This document shows positions 36,386 through 45,021 of a stretch of DNA of 64,000 nucleotides, piece after piece (positions within the stretch are counted from its first letter, which is position 1; every line of letters begins with the position of its first letter). A model generated the notes under the pieces. That model had not been told where the DNA came from. It saw nothing but the letters and a program-made list of their open reading frames with translations, and made no database searches. The position numbers were made by a program, and so were the translations under genes. Source of the stretch: Mycolicibacterium poriferae (lineage in GTDB: Bacteria > Actinomycetota > Actinomycetes > Mycobacteriales > Mycobacteriaceae); assembly GCF_010728325.1 (NCBI RefSeq), contig NZ_AP022570.1:1364001-1428000 (forward strand), written 5' to 3'.

Positions 36386-36444
36386 CGCGCTTAGTGCGTT
36401 AGCGCGTTAAGAGTCAAGCAGCGCGTTGAGAGTCCCGCCAGATG
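36386..36444 (+). repeat. Degenerate tandem GCGTTRAGAGT units preceding repeat copy 2
   Basis: Successive fragments GCGTTAGCGC, GCGTTAAGAGTCAA and GCGTTGAGAGTCCC resemble the 5' arm of the adjacent 63-bp repeat. They look like partial, decayed duplications of its left terminus. Confidence 0.45.
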
Positions 36445-36507
36445 CGTTGAGACTGCAGCCACGGCGGGGTCTACTCGCACTTTCCCGCACTGGACGCAGT
36501 CTCAACG
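36445..36507 (+). repeat. 63-bp inverted-terminus intergenic repeat, copy 2
   Basis: Perfect 12-bp termini identical to copy 1. The loop is TCTACTCGCACTTTCCC. It lies between convergent genes, 6 bp from the lipase stop codon. Confidence 0.9.
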
Positions 36508-36513
36508 TGGTGG

Positions 36514-37701
36514 TCAGCCGGCGAAGACGCTGCGCAGGAACGGTGTCGAGTCCGCCATCGACGCCAGCACCGTGCCCGAGTGGTCCTCCTCGGGATAGAT
36601 TCGCAGCGTGACGTTCTGGTTGTTGGCGACGAGCTGGTCGTAGAACGCCAATGTCGACGCCGGCGGCACGTCGCGGTCGAGCAGTCCGACGCCGAGGAAC
36701 AGCGGCCGGTCGAATCCGGTCGACGGTGTGCCCATGTATTCGTAGAGCGCGTCGGCCATTCCGGGGATCGACGACAGTGGCGCGCTGAAGAACGCCGCCG
36801 GGTTGAGGTCGGCGAGCTCGTCGGTCAGCGGACGCACGCACACCGTCTCGGCGCGCTCGGCGGCCGCCAGCCCCTCGGGCGTCAGCACGCTGTTGATGTC
36901 GAGGTCGGGGCGTGCCTCCCGGAACGCGGCCAGGATGTAGGCGGTATAGGCGTTGGCGACCGGCCCGAGTTCGGGAAGCTGCAGGGCTGGGCCGGCCTGC
37001 CGGACGAAGTTGTCGATGTTGGCCGGCGTGCCGGTGGCGACGACGCCGCGATAGTCCAGTCCGGTGCCGGCGCTGAACTCGGTGGCCCAGCGGGCGCTGG
37101 CGACGGCGGCCCCGCCGCCCTGTGACTGCCCGACGATCGCCCACTCGGGAGACAACGGCAGGCCCATGTCGTGGGCGGCGATGACGGAGTCGACGACGCC
37201 GTGGGCGGTGGTGACGCTGTTGAGGTAGCTCATCAGGCCCGGGGTGCCCAGGCCGGCGTAGTCGCTGGCCACCACCGCGTAGCCCTGGTTCAGCCAGTGC
37301 GACAGGTACTCGTCGTCGCGGGGGGAGCGCGGCAGCGCCGACGGGGTGCAGTCGTCGCCGAGCCCGACCGTGCCGTGTGCCCATGCGATGACGGGGAAGC
37401 CGCCCTCGGGTGCCGGACCGGGCGGCAGAAACACCGCGCCGGTGCTGACGGCGGGCTGATCATGTTGGTCGACAGTCGAATACAGCACGCGGTAGGCGGG
37501 TCCTGCCCCGGTCAGCGACAGCGCCGGGTCCAGCGGCACGGACTCGATGGTGGTCCCGGGTGGCGGGATCGGCCCGTCGTAGAAGCGGGCGTCCAGGCCG
37601 GACCAGTTCAGCGTGGCGGCTTGGCCCAATGCCGGCGGTATGAGCAGCGTGAACAGGAGCATCATTATCGACAGGACTTGTAGTCGTTTCAGCGCGCTCA
37701 T
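36514..37701 (-). CDS. Secreted lipase (secretory lipase family)
   Basis: A 395-residue exported alpha/beta hydrolase of the LIP-type secretory lipase family. The signal peptide covers residues 1-28 and ends PPALGQAA. The nucleophile elbow is VGQSQGGG. VIAWAHGTVG supplies the oxyanion region. The catalytic Asp/His are expected in LFLGVGLLDRDVPP and in the EEDHSG segment near the C terminus. It probably hydrolyses exogenous triacylglycerols or esters. ATG 37701 has no strong ribosome-binding site but fits the signal peptide. Confidence 0.87.
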   Translation of the reverse strand: MSALKRLQVLSIMMLLFTLLIPPALGQAATLNWSGLDARFYDGPIPPPGTTIESVPLDPALSLTGAGPAYRVLYSTVDQHDQPAVSTGAVFLPPGPAPEGGFPVIAWAHGTVGLGDDCTPSALPRSPRDDEYLSHWLNQGYAVVASDYAGLGTPGLMSYLNSVTTAHGVVDSVIAAHDMGLPLSPEWAIVGQSQGGGAAVASARWATEFSAGTGLDYRGVVATGTPANIDNFVRQAGPALQLPELGPVANAYTAYILAAFREARPDLDINSVLTPEGLAAAERAETVCVRPLTDELADLNPAAFFSAPLSSIPGMADALYEYMGTPSTGFDRPLFLGVGLLDRDVPPASTLAFYDQLVANNQNVTLRIYPEEDHSGTVLASMADSTPFLRSVFAG

Positions 37702-37720
37702 GACTCCTAGTGAAACAATG

Positions 37721-37783
37721 CGTTGATGCAGCGCCAGGGGCGGGGTCCACTCGCACTTCGGTGCCGTGGGCGCAGTACCAACG
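37721..37783 (+). repeat. 63-bp inverted-terminus intergenic repeat, copy 3
   Basis: Termini CGTTGATGCAGC/GCAGTACCAACG pair at 9 of 12 positions. The core is TCCACTCGCACTTC. It lies between two minus-strand genes, 19 bp upstream of the lipase start and 10 bp downstream of the DUF2293 stop. Confidence 0.85.
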
Positions 37784-37793
37784 CCTGGGGCTT

Positions 37794-38813
37794 CTAGATG
37801 TCGAGTGGGGTGGCGCCCTCGCGCCAGGTGTCGAGGATGGTGGAGACACGGCCGCGAACCTGCTCGCGCGCGTCATCTCGGTCGACGCCGGACATGAGCA
37901 ACTCGTCGTAGTCGGTGTCGATGTGGCGCACCGATGCGGTGACAGCGAGTCGGATTGCCTCGGGATCGAGTGCGCGTCCCGCAGCGCTGCGACCGACGCG
38001 TCTGCTGCCGCGCAGCGCCGCGTGGTAGGTAATCGCGTCCGCCCGGGGTGCCGGACAGCCCGGGAACTGGTCACGGATGGCCGCAGCGAAATCTCGGCGG
38101 AACTCCTCGTCGACGACGGCGCGGCGCTGCCGATCGTATTCGCGGCGCGATTCTCGGGAGCCAGCGTCCTCGAGGCACTGTTGGGCGGCCACCTCGATGG
38201 CCTCGTTTTCGACCAGAATGCCTTGGCGTTCATATCTTCGGCGACGCAGGCTCCAGCGCACCACCACCGCTGACAGGCGACTCGCCTTCCTCGCGCGGCG
38301 GCTCAACGCGGCATCGCCGGAGGGCAGGAACACCAGATGACCGAGGTCGGCGCAGTCCAGGCACAGAGTCCCCGTCGAGGTCTTGAGCAGCAGATCACCG
38401 AGTTGTTCGCAGGCGCTGCAGATGAAGTCGTTGTGTGGCGAGATCACCCTCAGCTCCCGGGTGAGCCGCTTGGCAGGTGCTGGCGCGGGTAATTCGGCAC
38501 TGGCCCAACGGGTTCGGAAGGCCCGCTCGACGTCGGGATCCTCGGAGAAGCGCAGCTCGCCGTAGTCGGCTGGCCAGTCGTGCAGGCCGTGCTCGCCGGC
38601 CCACGACCGCAGTGCGTCGAGCGCTTGGGTGATCTTGGTGGCGTCCACGCACACGCAGCGATCCAGGTACGGGACGAAACCCTGCTGCCAGCGCTCTACG
38701 TTGGGTTGGGCCAGCCAGCCCAGCTGCACCAGGACATCGGTCGGCGCGACGAAGTACTGCGCAGCCAAACTCGACTCGGCGATGCGCGCCACCCGTGTTG
38801 CCAGTGCAGCCAT
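37794..38813 (-). CDS. DUF2293 family protein
   Basis: A roughly 339-residue protein. The central segment FICSACEQLGDLLLKTSTGTLCLDCADLGHLVFLP holds a CxxC...CxxC zinc site. The DUF2293 region with FRRDFAAAIRDQFPGCP (a basic/aromatic motif) follows. The C terminus is helical and charged. A nucleic-acid role is guessed for the family but not established. ATG 38813 is chosen because the upstream open frame runs into tandem repeats. The ribosome-binding site is weak, so the start is uncertain. Confidence 0.8.
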   Translation of the reverse strand: MAALATRVARIAESSLAAQYFVAPTDVLVQLGWLAQPNVERWQQGFVPYLDRCVCVDATKITQALDALRSWAGEHGLHDWPADYGELRFSEDPDVERAFRTRWASAELPAPAPAKRLTRELRVISPHNDFICSACEQLGDLLLKTSTGTLCLDCADLGHLVFLPSGDAALSRRARKASRLSAVVVRWSLRRRRYERQGILVENEAIEVAAQQCLEDAGSRESRREYDRQRRAVVDEEFRRDFAAAIRDQFPGCPAPRADAITYHAALRGSRRVGRSAAGRALDPEAIRLAVTASVRHIDTDYDELLMSGVDRDDAREQVRGRVSTILDTWREGATPLDI

Positions 38814-38835
38814 GACTATGAGGCTAACGCCGTTG

Positions 38836-38900
38836 ACCGACGCCGACGCTGGTAATGAGCCCGACTCTGATACTGCATCCAACGCTGGTATTGCCTGCAA
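38836..38900 (+). repeat. Imperfect tandem units preceding repeat copy 4
   Basis: Successive units GATACTGCATCCAACGCTG, GTATTGCCTGCAACGTTG and then GTACTGCATCC (inside copy 4) resemble the ACTGC arm of the 63-bp repeat. They are arranged head-to-tail between two divergent genes. Confidence 0.55.
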
Positions 38901-38963
38901 CGTTGGTACTGCATCCACAGCGGGGTTCACTCGCACTTCTCCGCGCTGCCTGCATTCTCAACG
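38901..38963 (+). repeat. 63-bp inverted-terminus intergenic repeat, copy 4
   Basis: Termini CGTTGGTACTGC/GCATTCTCAACG pair at 9 of 12 positions. The core is TTCACTCGCACTTCTCC. It lies between divergent genes and is followed by the near-duplicate GGCTGGGGATGAACG/GGTTGGGGATGAATC (about 38969-39002). Confidence 0.85.
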
Positions 38964-39038
38964 CAGCCTGGGCTGGGGATGAACGTCGGGTTGGGGATGA
39001 ATCCGCGTCCTGGGTCCAAGAAGTGACACGCTTCGGGA

Positions 39039-39884
39039 ATGGAGGAGGTTTTCCTCGGTAGTGAAGCAGTGGCGCGCAAGGAGCTGACGGGACATGAGCT
39101 GCGCACCCATCATCGCCGGCTGCTGCCTGACGTGTATGCACCCAAGCGGGCTGTCCTCACGTTGCACCAGCGCGCCACAGCAGCGTGGCTGTGGTCGGGG
39201 CGTGAGGGTGTCGTCGCGGGACTGACCGCTTCGGCACTGCACGGCGCGAAGTGGGTGGACGGCGATGTGGTCGTACTGAACTGGCCCAACCACCGTGCCC
39301 CGGCGGGGGTGCGGACCTGCAACGACACCCTGCTGCCCGGCGAAATCACCATGCTGGAGGGGCTTCCGGTGACGACGGCCGTGCGGACCGCGTTCGACCT
39401 GGCCCGCCATGGCGGCGAGAGTAGGGCGGTGGCCCGGCTGGATGCGCTGGCCAGGGCCACGCATTTCAAGACCGAGGACGTCCTCGAGGTGGCGGACAGC
39501 CACCCTCACGTGCGATGGCTGCGTCGGGTGCCGAGGCTGCTCGACCTGGTCGACGCCGGTGCGGAATCTCCCAGGGAGTCGTCGCTTAGGATGATGCTGA
39601 TCGCCGCGTCGTATCCGAGGCCGACGACGCAGATTCCGGTTCCCGGTCCGGACGGATACCCGAAGTACTTCCTCGACATGGGCTGGGAGGAAATCAAAGT
39701 CGCGGTCGAGTACGACGGCGAGCATCACCGTGAGGATCCCGACGCCTACCGCAAGGACATCATCCGGATGGAATACCTGGCCGGCGTCGGGTGGATCGTG
39801 ATCCGGGTGGTCAAGGGGCAGACGCAGGCGCACATCCTGTCGCGAGTCGAGCGTGCCGTGCGTGCGCGCGGCGGCTTCTATTAG
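39039..39884 (+). CDS. DUF559/AbiEi-like protein with PD-(D/E)XK-type C terminus
   Basis: A 281-residue protein common in mycobacteria. The N-terminal 100 residues resemble AbiEi-type winged-helix antitoxin domains (ALTRRELRTHHRRLLPDVY-like pattern followed by a Trp/Ala-rich helix). The C-terminal domain resembles DUF559/Vsr endonucleases: LDMGWEEIKVAVEYDGEHH contains the D..E.K-type active-site pattern. No cognate AbiEii toxin is adjacent. A DNA-processing or defence role is possible but unproven. Confidence 0.75.
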   Translation: MEEVFLGSEAVARKELTGHELRTHHRRLLPDVYAPKRAVLTLHQRATAAWLWSGREGVVAGLTASALHGAKWVDGDVVVLNWPNHRAPAGVRTCNDTLLPGEITMLEGLPVTTAVRTAFDLARHGGESRAVARLDALARATHFKTEDVLEVADSHPHVRWLRRVPRLLDLVDAGAESPRESSLRMMLIAASYPRPTTQIPVPGPDGYPKYFLDMGWEEIKVAVEYDGEHHREDPDAYRKDIIRMEYLAGVGWIVIRVVKGQTQAHILSRVERAVRARGGFY

Positions 39885-39934
39885 CCAGGGCGTCTCCAGT
39901 GCCCGCCGAGCCTGCGCCCAGCGCCCGCTGCGCC

Positions 39935-39963
39935 CACCGTGCGTCGAGACTGCGCTCACCGTG
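39935..39963 (+). repeat. Duplicated 5' arm of repeat copy 5
   Basis: GCGTCGAGACTGCGCTCACCGTG (39941-39963) immediately precedes the intact copy, which begins CGTTGAGACTGCGCCCAGCG. It looks like a head-to-tail extra copy of the left 23 bp. Confidence 0.6.
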
Positions 39964-40026
39964 CGTTGAGACTGCGCCCAGCGCGGCGTCTACTCGAACT
40001 TTGCCGCAGTAGATGCAGTCTCAACG
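39964..40026 (+). repeat. 63-bp inverted-terminus intergenic repeat, copy 5
   Basis: Perfect 12-bp termini. The loop is TCTACTCGAACTTTGCC. It lies between a plus-strand gene end and the convergent mmpL end. Confidence 0.9.
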
Positions 40027-40074
40027 CAAAGGGGGCCAACGCAAAGGGGGGCCAACGCAAAGGGGGGCCGACGC
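40022..40074 (+). repeat. 16-bp tandem array growing from the right end of copy 5
   Basis: CAACGCAAAGGGGG (40022-40035) is followed by two exact CCAACGCAAAGGGGGG units (40036-40051 and 40052-40067) and then CCGACGC. The CAACGC part is the right terminus of the 63-bp repeat. Confidence 0.85.
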
Positions 40075-40085
40075 ACTAAAGCTCG

Positions 40086-42941
40086 CTAACCCACGGGAAG
40101 AGCCTCGACACCACGCGACGGCCAGGGTTGCGGGCGGGGACGCATCCGGACGTGCTGCGGCCACCAGAACCAGCGGCCCAGCAGCGCGGCGATCGACGGT
40201 GTCATGAACGAGCGCACCACGAACGTGTCGAACAACAGGCCCAGTCCGATCGTGGTGCCGACCTGCCCGATGACGATCATGTCGGAGACCGTCATCGAGA
40301 TCATCGTGAACGCGAACACCATGCCCGCCGCGGTGACGACCGAGCCGGTGCCGGCCATCGACCGGATGATGCCGGTGTGCAGTCCGGCGCCCAACTCCTC
40401 CTTCATCCGCGACACCAGCAGCAGGTTGTAGTCCGCGCCGACGGCCAGCAGCACGATCACCGACATCGGTAACACCATCCAGTGCAACGGAATCCCGATG
40501 AAGTGCTGCCACAGCAGCACCGACAACCCGAACGACGTGCCCAGGCTCAGCACCACCGTGCCGACGATCACCGCTGACGCGACGACGGCGCGGGTCAGGA
40601 TCAACATGATGGTGAAGATCAGGATCAGCGCCGCGGTCGCGACGATCAGCAGGTCGTAGTCGGCGCCGTGCTGCATGTCCTTGTACAGCGCCGCGCTGCC
40701 GCCCAGATAGATCGTCGACCCGGCCAGCGGCGTGCCCTTGACGGCGTCCTCGGCGGCGATCTTCAGCGCGTCGATGCGCGCGGTGCCCTCCTCGGTCAGC
40801 GGGTCGCCCTGGTGGATGATGGTGAACCGCACCGCATGCCCGTCGGGGGACAGGAACAGCTTGATGCCGCGCTGGAATTCGGCGGTCTGGAACGCCTCCG
40901 GCGGCAGGTAGAACGAGTCGTCGTTCTGGGCTGCGTCGAACGCCTCACCCATCGCGGTGGCGTTGTCCTGCATCGCCATCGTCTGATCCTGCTGCGCCTT
41001 CTGGATCTGATACTGCGTCAGCATGATCTCTTTCTGATGCCGCATGGTCTCGATCATCGGATCCATCAGCGTGACCATCTGCGGCATCAGCGAGGCCATC
41101 CGCTCGAAATCGGGAATCATGGCGGCGAAGTCCTCGGACATCGACCCGATACCGTCCAAACTCTCGAACACCGAGCGCAGCGCCCAGCACACCGGGATGT
41201 CGAAACAGTGCGGCTCCCAATAGAAGTAGTTGCGGATCGGGCGGAAGAAGTCGTCGAAGTCGGCCAGGTCGTCGCGCACGTCGGCGATCGTCGCGCTGGT
41301 GTCCTTCATCTTGGCGACCATGCTGTTGGTGATCTCAGACATCTGCTGGGTCAGCGACTTCATCTTCGTCATCGAGTCGATGCTGACCTGCATGTCGTCG
41401 GCCTGGGCGAGCATGTTGTCCAGCATCTTCTGGACGTAGTCGTTGTTCATGATCTGCCCGGTGCTGTTGGCGCTCAACGTGTACGGGATCGTGGAGTGCT
41501 CGATGGGCTTGCCCTCCGGGCGGGTGATGGTCTGCACCTCGGCGATGCCCCGCACGTCGACCAGCGCCTTGGCGATCTTGTCGATGACCAGGAAGTCGGC
41601 CGGGTTGCGCAGGTCGTGATCGCTTTGCACCATCAGCAGATCGGGGTTCATCGTCGCCGACGAGAAGTGCCGGTCGGCGGCGGCGTAGCCGACGTTGGCG
41701 GGGACGTCGTCGGGCAGGTAGACGCGATCGTCGTAGATGGTGTGATAGCCCGGCAGCGTGAGCAGCCCGACCAGGCAGGCCGCCGTCGCCGCGACCAGGA
41801 TCGCACCGGGCCAGCGCACGGTGGCGGTGCCGACGCGGCGCCATCCGCGGGCACGCCCCGTCCGTTTGGGTTCGAGCACCCGGCCGAACCGGGTGACGAT
41901 GGAGATGACGGCCGGTCCAAGTGTCAACGCCGCGGTGACGACGAACGTCATGCCGACCGCTAGCGGGATGCCCATGGTCTGGAAGTAGGGCAGCCGGGTG
42001 AAGTGCAGGCACGCGGTGGCGCCGGCGATCGTCAACCCGGAGGCCAGGATGACGTGCGCGGTGCCACCGAACATGGTGTAGTACGCCGACTCTCGGTCCT
42101 CGCCGTTGCGCCGGGCCTCCTGGTAGCGCCCGACCAGGAAGATGCCGTAGTCGGTGGCCGCGGCGATGGCCAGCGTGACGACCATGTTGGTGGCAAACGT
42201 GGTCAGCCCGAACACGTCGTAGTAGCCGAGGAACGACACGATGCCGCGCGCCCCCATCAGGCCGAGCACCACCATCGACATCACCACCGCGGTGGTGACC
42301 ACGGAGCGGTAGACAATGAGCAGCATCACGATGATCACCGCGAACGTGACCATCTCGATGGTGCGCATGCTGGCGTCGCCGACGATGTTCTGGTCGGTCG
42401 TGGTGGCCGCCGGCCCGGTGACGTAGGCGCGCACCCCGTCGGGCGGGGACGTCTCGTCGATCAGGGTGCGCACCGCCTGCACCGAATCGTTGGCCAGTGT
42501 CTCGCCCTGGTCGCCGGCGATGTAGACCTGCACGTAGGCGGCCTTGTTGTCGTTGCTCTGCGCGCCGGCGGCGGTCAGCGAGTCGCCCCAGAAATCCTGC
42601 ACGTGCTGGATGTGGGTGGTGTCGGCGCGCAGGTCGGCGACGATCTTGTCGTAGAACTCGTGCGCGTCGGCGCCGAGGTCGTGTTCGCCCTCGAGCACGA
42701 TCATCACAGAGCTGCTGGTGTCGAACTCCTCGAACACCGCGCCGACCTTCTTCGTCGCGATCATCGCCGGCGCGTCGTTGGGGCTCATCGACACGGCGCG
42801 CATCTTGCCGACCTCTTCGAGCTGCGGCACAACGACATTCAGCGCGACGATCAGCGCGATCCAGGCCAGGATGATCGGCACCGCCAGCACCCGCAACGTG
42901 CGAGGCAGCCAGGGACGTTTGGTCGCGGTGTGCGCGCTCAT
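40086..42941 (-). CDS. MmpL-family RND lipid/siderophore transporter
   Basis: A 951-residue MmpL protein of the MmpL4/MmpL5-like class. The first helix (about residues 15-37) is followed by a large periplasmic domain, five helices with the ATDYGIF proton-relay motif, a long periplasmic domain with a Met/Gln-rich coiled coil (about 490-700), and a second helix bundle with VGADYNLLL. Its start overlaps the MmpS stop by 4 bp (ATGA), so the pair is coupled. MmpL4/5-type systems export siderophores and drugs in known species. The substrate here is not established. Confidence 0.92.
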   Translation of the reverse strand: MSAHTATKRPWLPRTLRVLAVPIILAWIALIVALNVVVPQLEEVGKMRAVSMSPNDAPAMIATKKVGAVFEEFDTSSSVMIVLEGEHDLGADAHEFYDKIVADLRADTTHIQHVQDFWGDSLTAAGAQSNDNKAAYVQVYIAGDQGETLANDSVQAVRTLIDETSPPDGVRAYVTGPAATTTDQNIVGDASMRTIEMVTFAVIIVMLLIVYRSVVTTAVVMSMVVLGLMGARGIVSFLGYYDVFGLTTFATNMVVTLAIAAATDYGIFLVGRYQEARRNGEDRESAYYTMFGGTAHVILASGLTIAGATACLHFTRLPYFQTMGIPLAVGMTFVVTAALTLGPAVISIVTRFGRVLEPKRTGRARGWRRVGTATVRWPGAILVAATAACLVGLLTLPGYHTIYDDRVYLPDDVPANVGYAAADRHFSSATMNPDLLMVQSDHDLRNPADFLVIDKIAKALVDVRGIAEVQTITRPEGKPIEHSTIPYTLSANSTGQIMNNDYVQKMLDNMLAQADDMQVSIDSMTKMKSLTQQMSEITNSMVAKMKDTSATIADVRDDLADFDDFFRPIRNYFYWEPHCFDIPVCWALRSVFESLDGIGSMSEDFAAMIPDFERMASLMPQMVTLMDPMIETMRHQKEIMLTQYQIQKAQQDQTMAMQDNATAMGEAFDAAQNDDSFYLPPEAFQTAEFQRGIKLFLSPDGHAVRFTIIHQGDPLTEEGTARIDALKIAAEDAVKGTPLAGSTIYLGGSAALYKDMQHGADYDLLIVATAALILIFTIMLILTRAVVASAVIVGTVVLSLGTSFGLSVLLWQHFIGIPLHWMVLPMSVIVLLAVGADYNLLLVSRMKEELGAGLHTGIIRSMAGTGSVVTAAGMVFAFTMISMTVSDMIVIGQVGTTIGLGLLFDTFVVRSFMTPSIAALLGRWFWWPQHVRMRPRPQPWPSRGVEALPVG

Positions 42942-43363
42942 GCCGACTTCACCACGCAGACCGTCTGGGCGTTCACGCCGGTGGCGGTGTTCTCCTCTTC
43001 GAGTTCACCGTCGACGAGGATGCGGCAGGTGACGTCGTCGCCGTCGCTCTGGGCGAGGATGTTGGCGCTGACGGCGGGCACGGTCGTGCTCAGCGTCAGC
43101 GACCACGGCAGCGCGGCGTTCTCGACGCGCTGCGGGATGCCGTCGAGGTCGATGTAGTTGATGACGCCGGTGCTGCCGGAGCCGAACACCTCGTAGGTCA
43201 CCACTTTGGGGTTGAACGATTCGGCGGTGTTGTTGCCGGTGGGGGTGACCAGGACCGGGTTGGCGCCAAACGCCTCACGCAGCTGGCTGACGGTGGCGGC
43301 GCCGATGACGACGGCGATGACGATCAACACGGGCAGCCACACCCGTTTGACGAGTGCGGTCAC
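42938..43363 (-). CDS. MmpS-family accessory protein
   Basis: A roughly 141-residue membrane-anchored periplasmic adaptor. The N-terminal helix ([17 protein letters not shown]) is followed by a beta-sandwich ending in [15 protein letters not shown], the conserved MmpS C terminus. Two Cys probably form a disulfide. GTG 43363 gives the standard family length (MmpS4/5 about 140). The open frame upstream is not family-like. It works with the adjacent MmpL. Confidence 0.9.
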   Translation of the reverse strand: MTALVKRVWLPVLIVIAVVIGAATVSQLREAFGANPVLVTPTGNNTAESFNPKVVTYEVFGSGSTGVINYIDLDGIPQRVENAALPWSLTLSTTVPAVSANILAQSDGDDVTCRILVDGELEEENTATGVNAQTVCVVKSA

Positions 43364-43434
43364 GGCTCGGGGGCGTAGAGGTGGGTCACGAACGAGCCTT
43401 TCGCCTTGAGCTAGACGGCCTAACGAACTAAGTG

Positions 43435-43464
43435 GATAGAACCAATCAAAATGGACAAAGTCAA
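43435..43464 (-). promoter_or_regulatory. Predicted promoter of the mmpS-mmpL operon
   Basis: On the minus strand TTGACT (43464-43459) and TCTATC (43440-43435) are separated by 18 bp, resembling a SigA-type promoter. It lies in the AT-rich gap shared with the divergent TetR gene, where a TetR operator would be expected. Confidence 0.45.
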
Positions 43465-43500
43465 TCCGGTTATCTTGTGACGGTCCGTACACTCGCTCGC

Positions 43501-44160
43501 ATGAGTCCCGGCGAGCAGACGTTGCGCCGCGACGCCGAACGCAACCGGCGGCGCATCATCGAAGCCGCCCGCGAGCTGTGCGCCACCCGTGGTCTCGAGG
43601 CCACGCTGAACGAGGTTGCCCACCACGCCAACCTCGGCGTCGGCACCGTCTACCGGCGCTTCCCCACCAAAGAGGCACTGTTCGAGGCGATCTTCGAAGA
43701 CGGAGTCGACCAGCTCGTCGGGCTGGCCGAAACCGCGCTGGAGGCCGAGAACTCCTGGGACGGGTTCGCGTGGTTCGTGCAGCAGATGACGGAGTTGACG
43801 GCGACGGACCGCGGGCTGCGTGAGGTCGCGTTCTCCCGGGCCTGCTGCGGCGGGCGGGTCGACGCCGGGCGCACCCGGCTCGACCCGGTGGTGACCAGGC
43901 TGGTGGAGCGAGCCCAGCGGGACGGCTATCTGCGCCCGGAGATCCGCTCCACCGACGCGCCGCTGCTGGGTTTGATGGCCGGCGCCGTGAGCGAGTACTC
44001 CGACGGGCGGTCGCCCGATCTCTGGCGGCGGTACGTCGCGATCCTGCTGCAGGGCATGCGCTGTCAGCCCGGGCTGGACCGGCTGCCCGTCGACGCGCTC
44101 ACCCGCGACGAGCTGGAGGACGCCATGTACGCGTGGCCGCCGACCGGGGAGAGTCGTTAA
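43501..44160 (+). CDS. TetR-family transcriptional regulator
   Basis: A 219-residue TetR protein. The N-terminal HTH reads RRRIIEAARELCATRGLEATLNEVAHHANLGVGTVYRRFPTKEALFEA. A helical ligand domain follows. ATG 43501 is chosen over upstream in-frame codons that read through the promoter region. It is divergent from mmpS-mmpL, the usual arrangement for a local repressor of an exporter (as with Rv0678-type control, though that is MarR-like). Confidence 0.9.
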   Translation: MSPGEQTLRRDAERNRRRIIEAARELCATRGLEATLNEVAHHANLGVGTVYRRFPTKEALFEAIFEDGVDQLVGLAETALEAENSWDGFAWFVQQMTELTATDRGLREVAFSRACCGGRVDAGRTRLDPVVTRLVERAQRDGYLRPEIRSTDAPLLGLMAGAVSEYSDGRSPDLWRRYVAILLQGMRCQPGLDRLPVDALTRDELEDAMYAWPPTGESR

Positions 44161-44202
44161 GAATGCAGCCCGGTGAGGCTCCAGGGGCGGCGGCGCCAGC
44201 TC

Positions 44203-44234
44203 GTTGAGGCTCCAGGTCGTTGAGGCTCCAGCTC
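44203..44234 (+). repeat. 16-bp tandem units abutting repeat copy 6
   Basis: GTTGAGGCTCCAGGTC (44203-44218) and GTTGAGGCTCCAGCTC (44219-44234) run directly into GTTGAGACTGC of copy 6. A weaker GGTGAGGCTCCAG lies at about 44172. The units resemble the left arm of the 63-bp element. Confidence 0.8.
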
Positions 44235-44296
44235 GTTGAGACTGCGGCCACCGTGCCCGCCACTTGCACTTTCCCGCCGTGGACGCAGTCTGAACG
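44234..44296 (+). repeat. 63-bp inverted-terminus intergenic repeat, copy 6
   Basis: Termini CGTTGAGACTGC/GCAGTCTGAACG pair at 11 of 12 positions. The core is GCCACTTGCACTTTCCC. It lies between two co-directional plus-strand genes, 15 bp before the YceI gene start. Confidence 0.88.
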
Positions 44297-44311
44297 GGGT
44301 TAGGGTCGGGC

Positions 44312-44848
44312 ATGGTCTGGAATCTCGATCAGTCCGACGGCGAACTGCTGGTGCGCACCGGCGTGGCCGGCCCGGCCGCCAAGATGGGCCACCGGCTGAC
44401 CATCGCGATGCAGACCTGGCACGCGCAGGTGCGCTGGGACGGTGACACCCCCGCCGAGGTCGAGCTGACCGTCGAGGTGGACTCGCTGCAGGTGCAGAGC
44501 GGTGAGGGCGGGGTGACGCCGCTGACCCCGCCGGAGCGCGTCGTCGCCCGCGCCAACGCGCTCAAGGCGCTCGAGCAGCGGCGCTATCCGCAGATCCGCT
44601 TCCACGCCGAGGACATCACCGCGACCGACGGCGGCTACCGGCTGAGCGGGTCGCTGCAGATCCACGGCCAGACCCGCGACTGCGTGGTCGAGCTGGAGGT
44701 CGAGGATCAGGGCGACGAGTGGTCGATGTCGTGTGAACAGCAGGTGCGGCAGACTGATTTCGGGGTCAAGCCCTATTCGCTGGCGATGGGCACGCTCAAG
44801 GTCGCCGACGTGGTGACGGTGTCGTTCACGGGTCAGCACTCCAAGTAG
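44312..44848 (+). CDS. YceI family protein
   Basis: A 178-residue lipocalin-like barrel of the YceI family, which binds polyisoprenoid or amphiphilic lipids. Recognisable parts are TGVAGPAAKMGHRLTIAMQTW, YPQIRFHAEDI and SGSLQIHGQTRDCVVELEV. There is no signal peptide, so the protein is cytoplasmic as for many actinobacterial members. The ribosome-binding site is weak and close to repeat copy 6. Confidence 0.85.
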   Translation: MVWNLDQSDGELLVRTGVAGPAAKMGHRLTIAMQTWHAQVRWDGDTPAEVELTVEVDSLQVQSGEGGVTPLTPPERVVARANALKALEQRRYPQIRFHAEDITATDGGYRLSGSLQIHGQTRDCVVELEVEDQGDEWSMSCEQQVRQTDFGVKPYSLAMGTLKVADVVTVSFTGQHSK

Positions 44849-44907
44849 CTCACCAGTAGCTCTTCACGAGCGCGTTGAGTAGCACCAAGTCGGCGCGCCA
44901 AGTAGCC

Positions 44908-44970
44908 CGTTGAGGCTGCGCTGGCCGCGGTGTCCACTCGAACTTTCCCGCGCTGGTTTCAGTGTCAACG
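44908..44970 (+). repeat. 63-bp inverted-terminus intergenic repeat, copy 7
   Basis: Termini CGTTGAGGCTGC/TCAGTGTCAACG pair at 9 of 12 positions. The core is TCCACTCGAACTTTCCC. It lies 51 bp before the WS/DGAT gene. Degenerate GCGTTGAGTAGC and CAAGTAGCCC fragments precede it. Confidence 0.85.
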
Positions 44971-45021
44971 ATCAGGGAAGTCACAGTTTGGGTGAAGTGT
45001 GACTTCGGGTACAGGCCGGAC

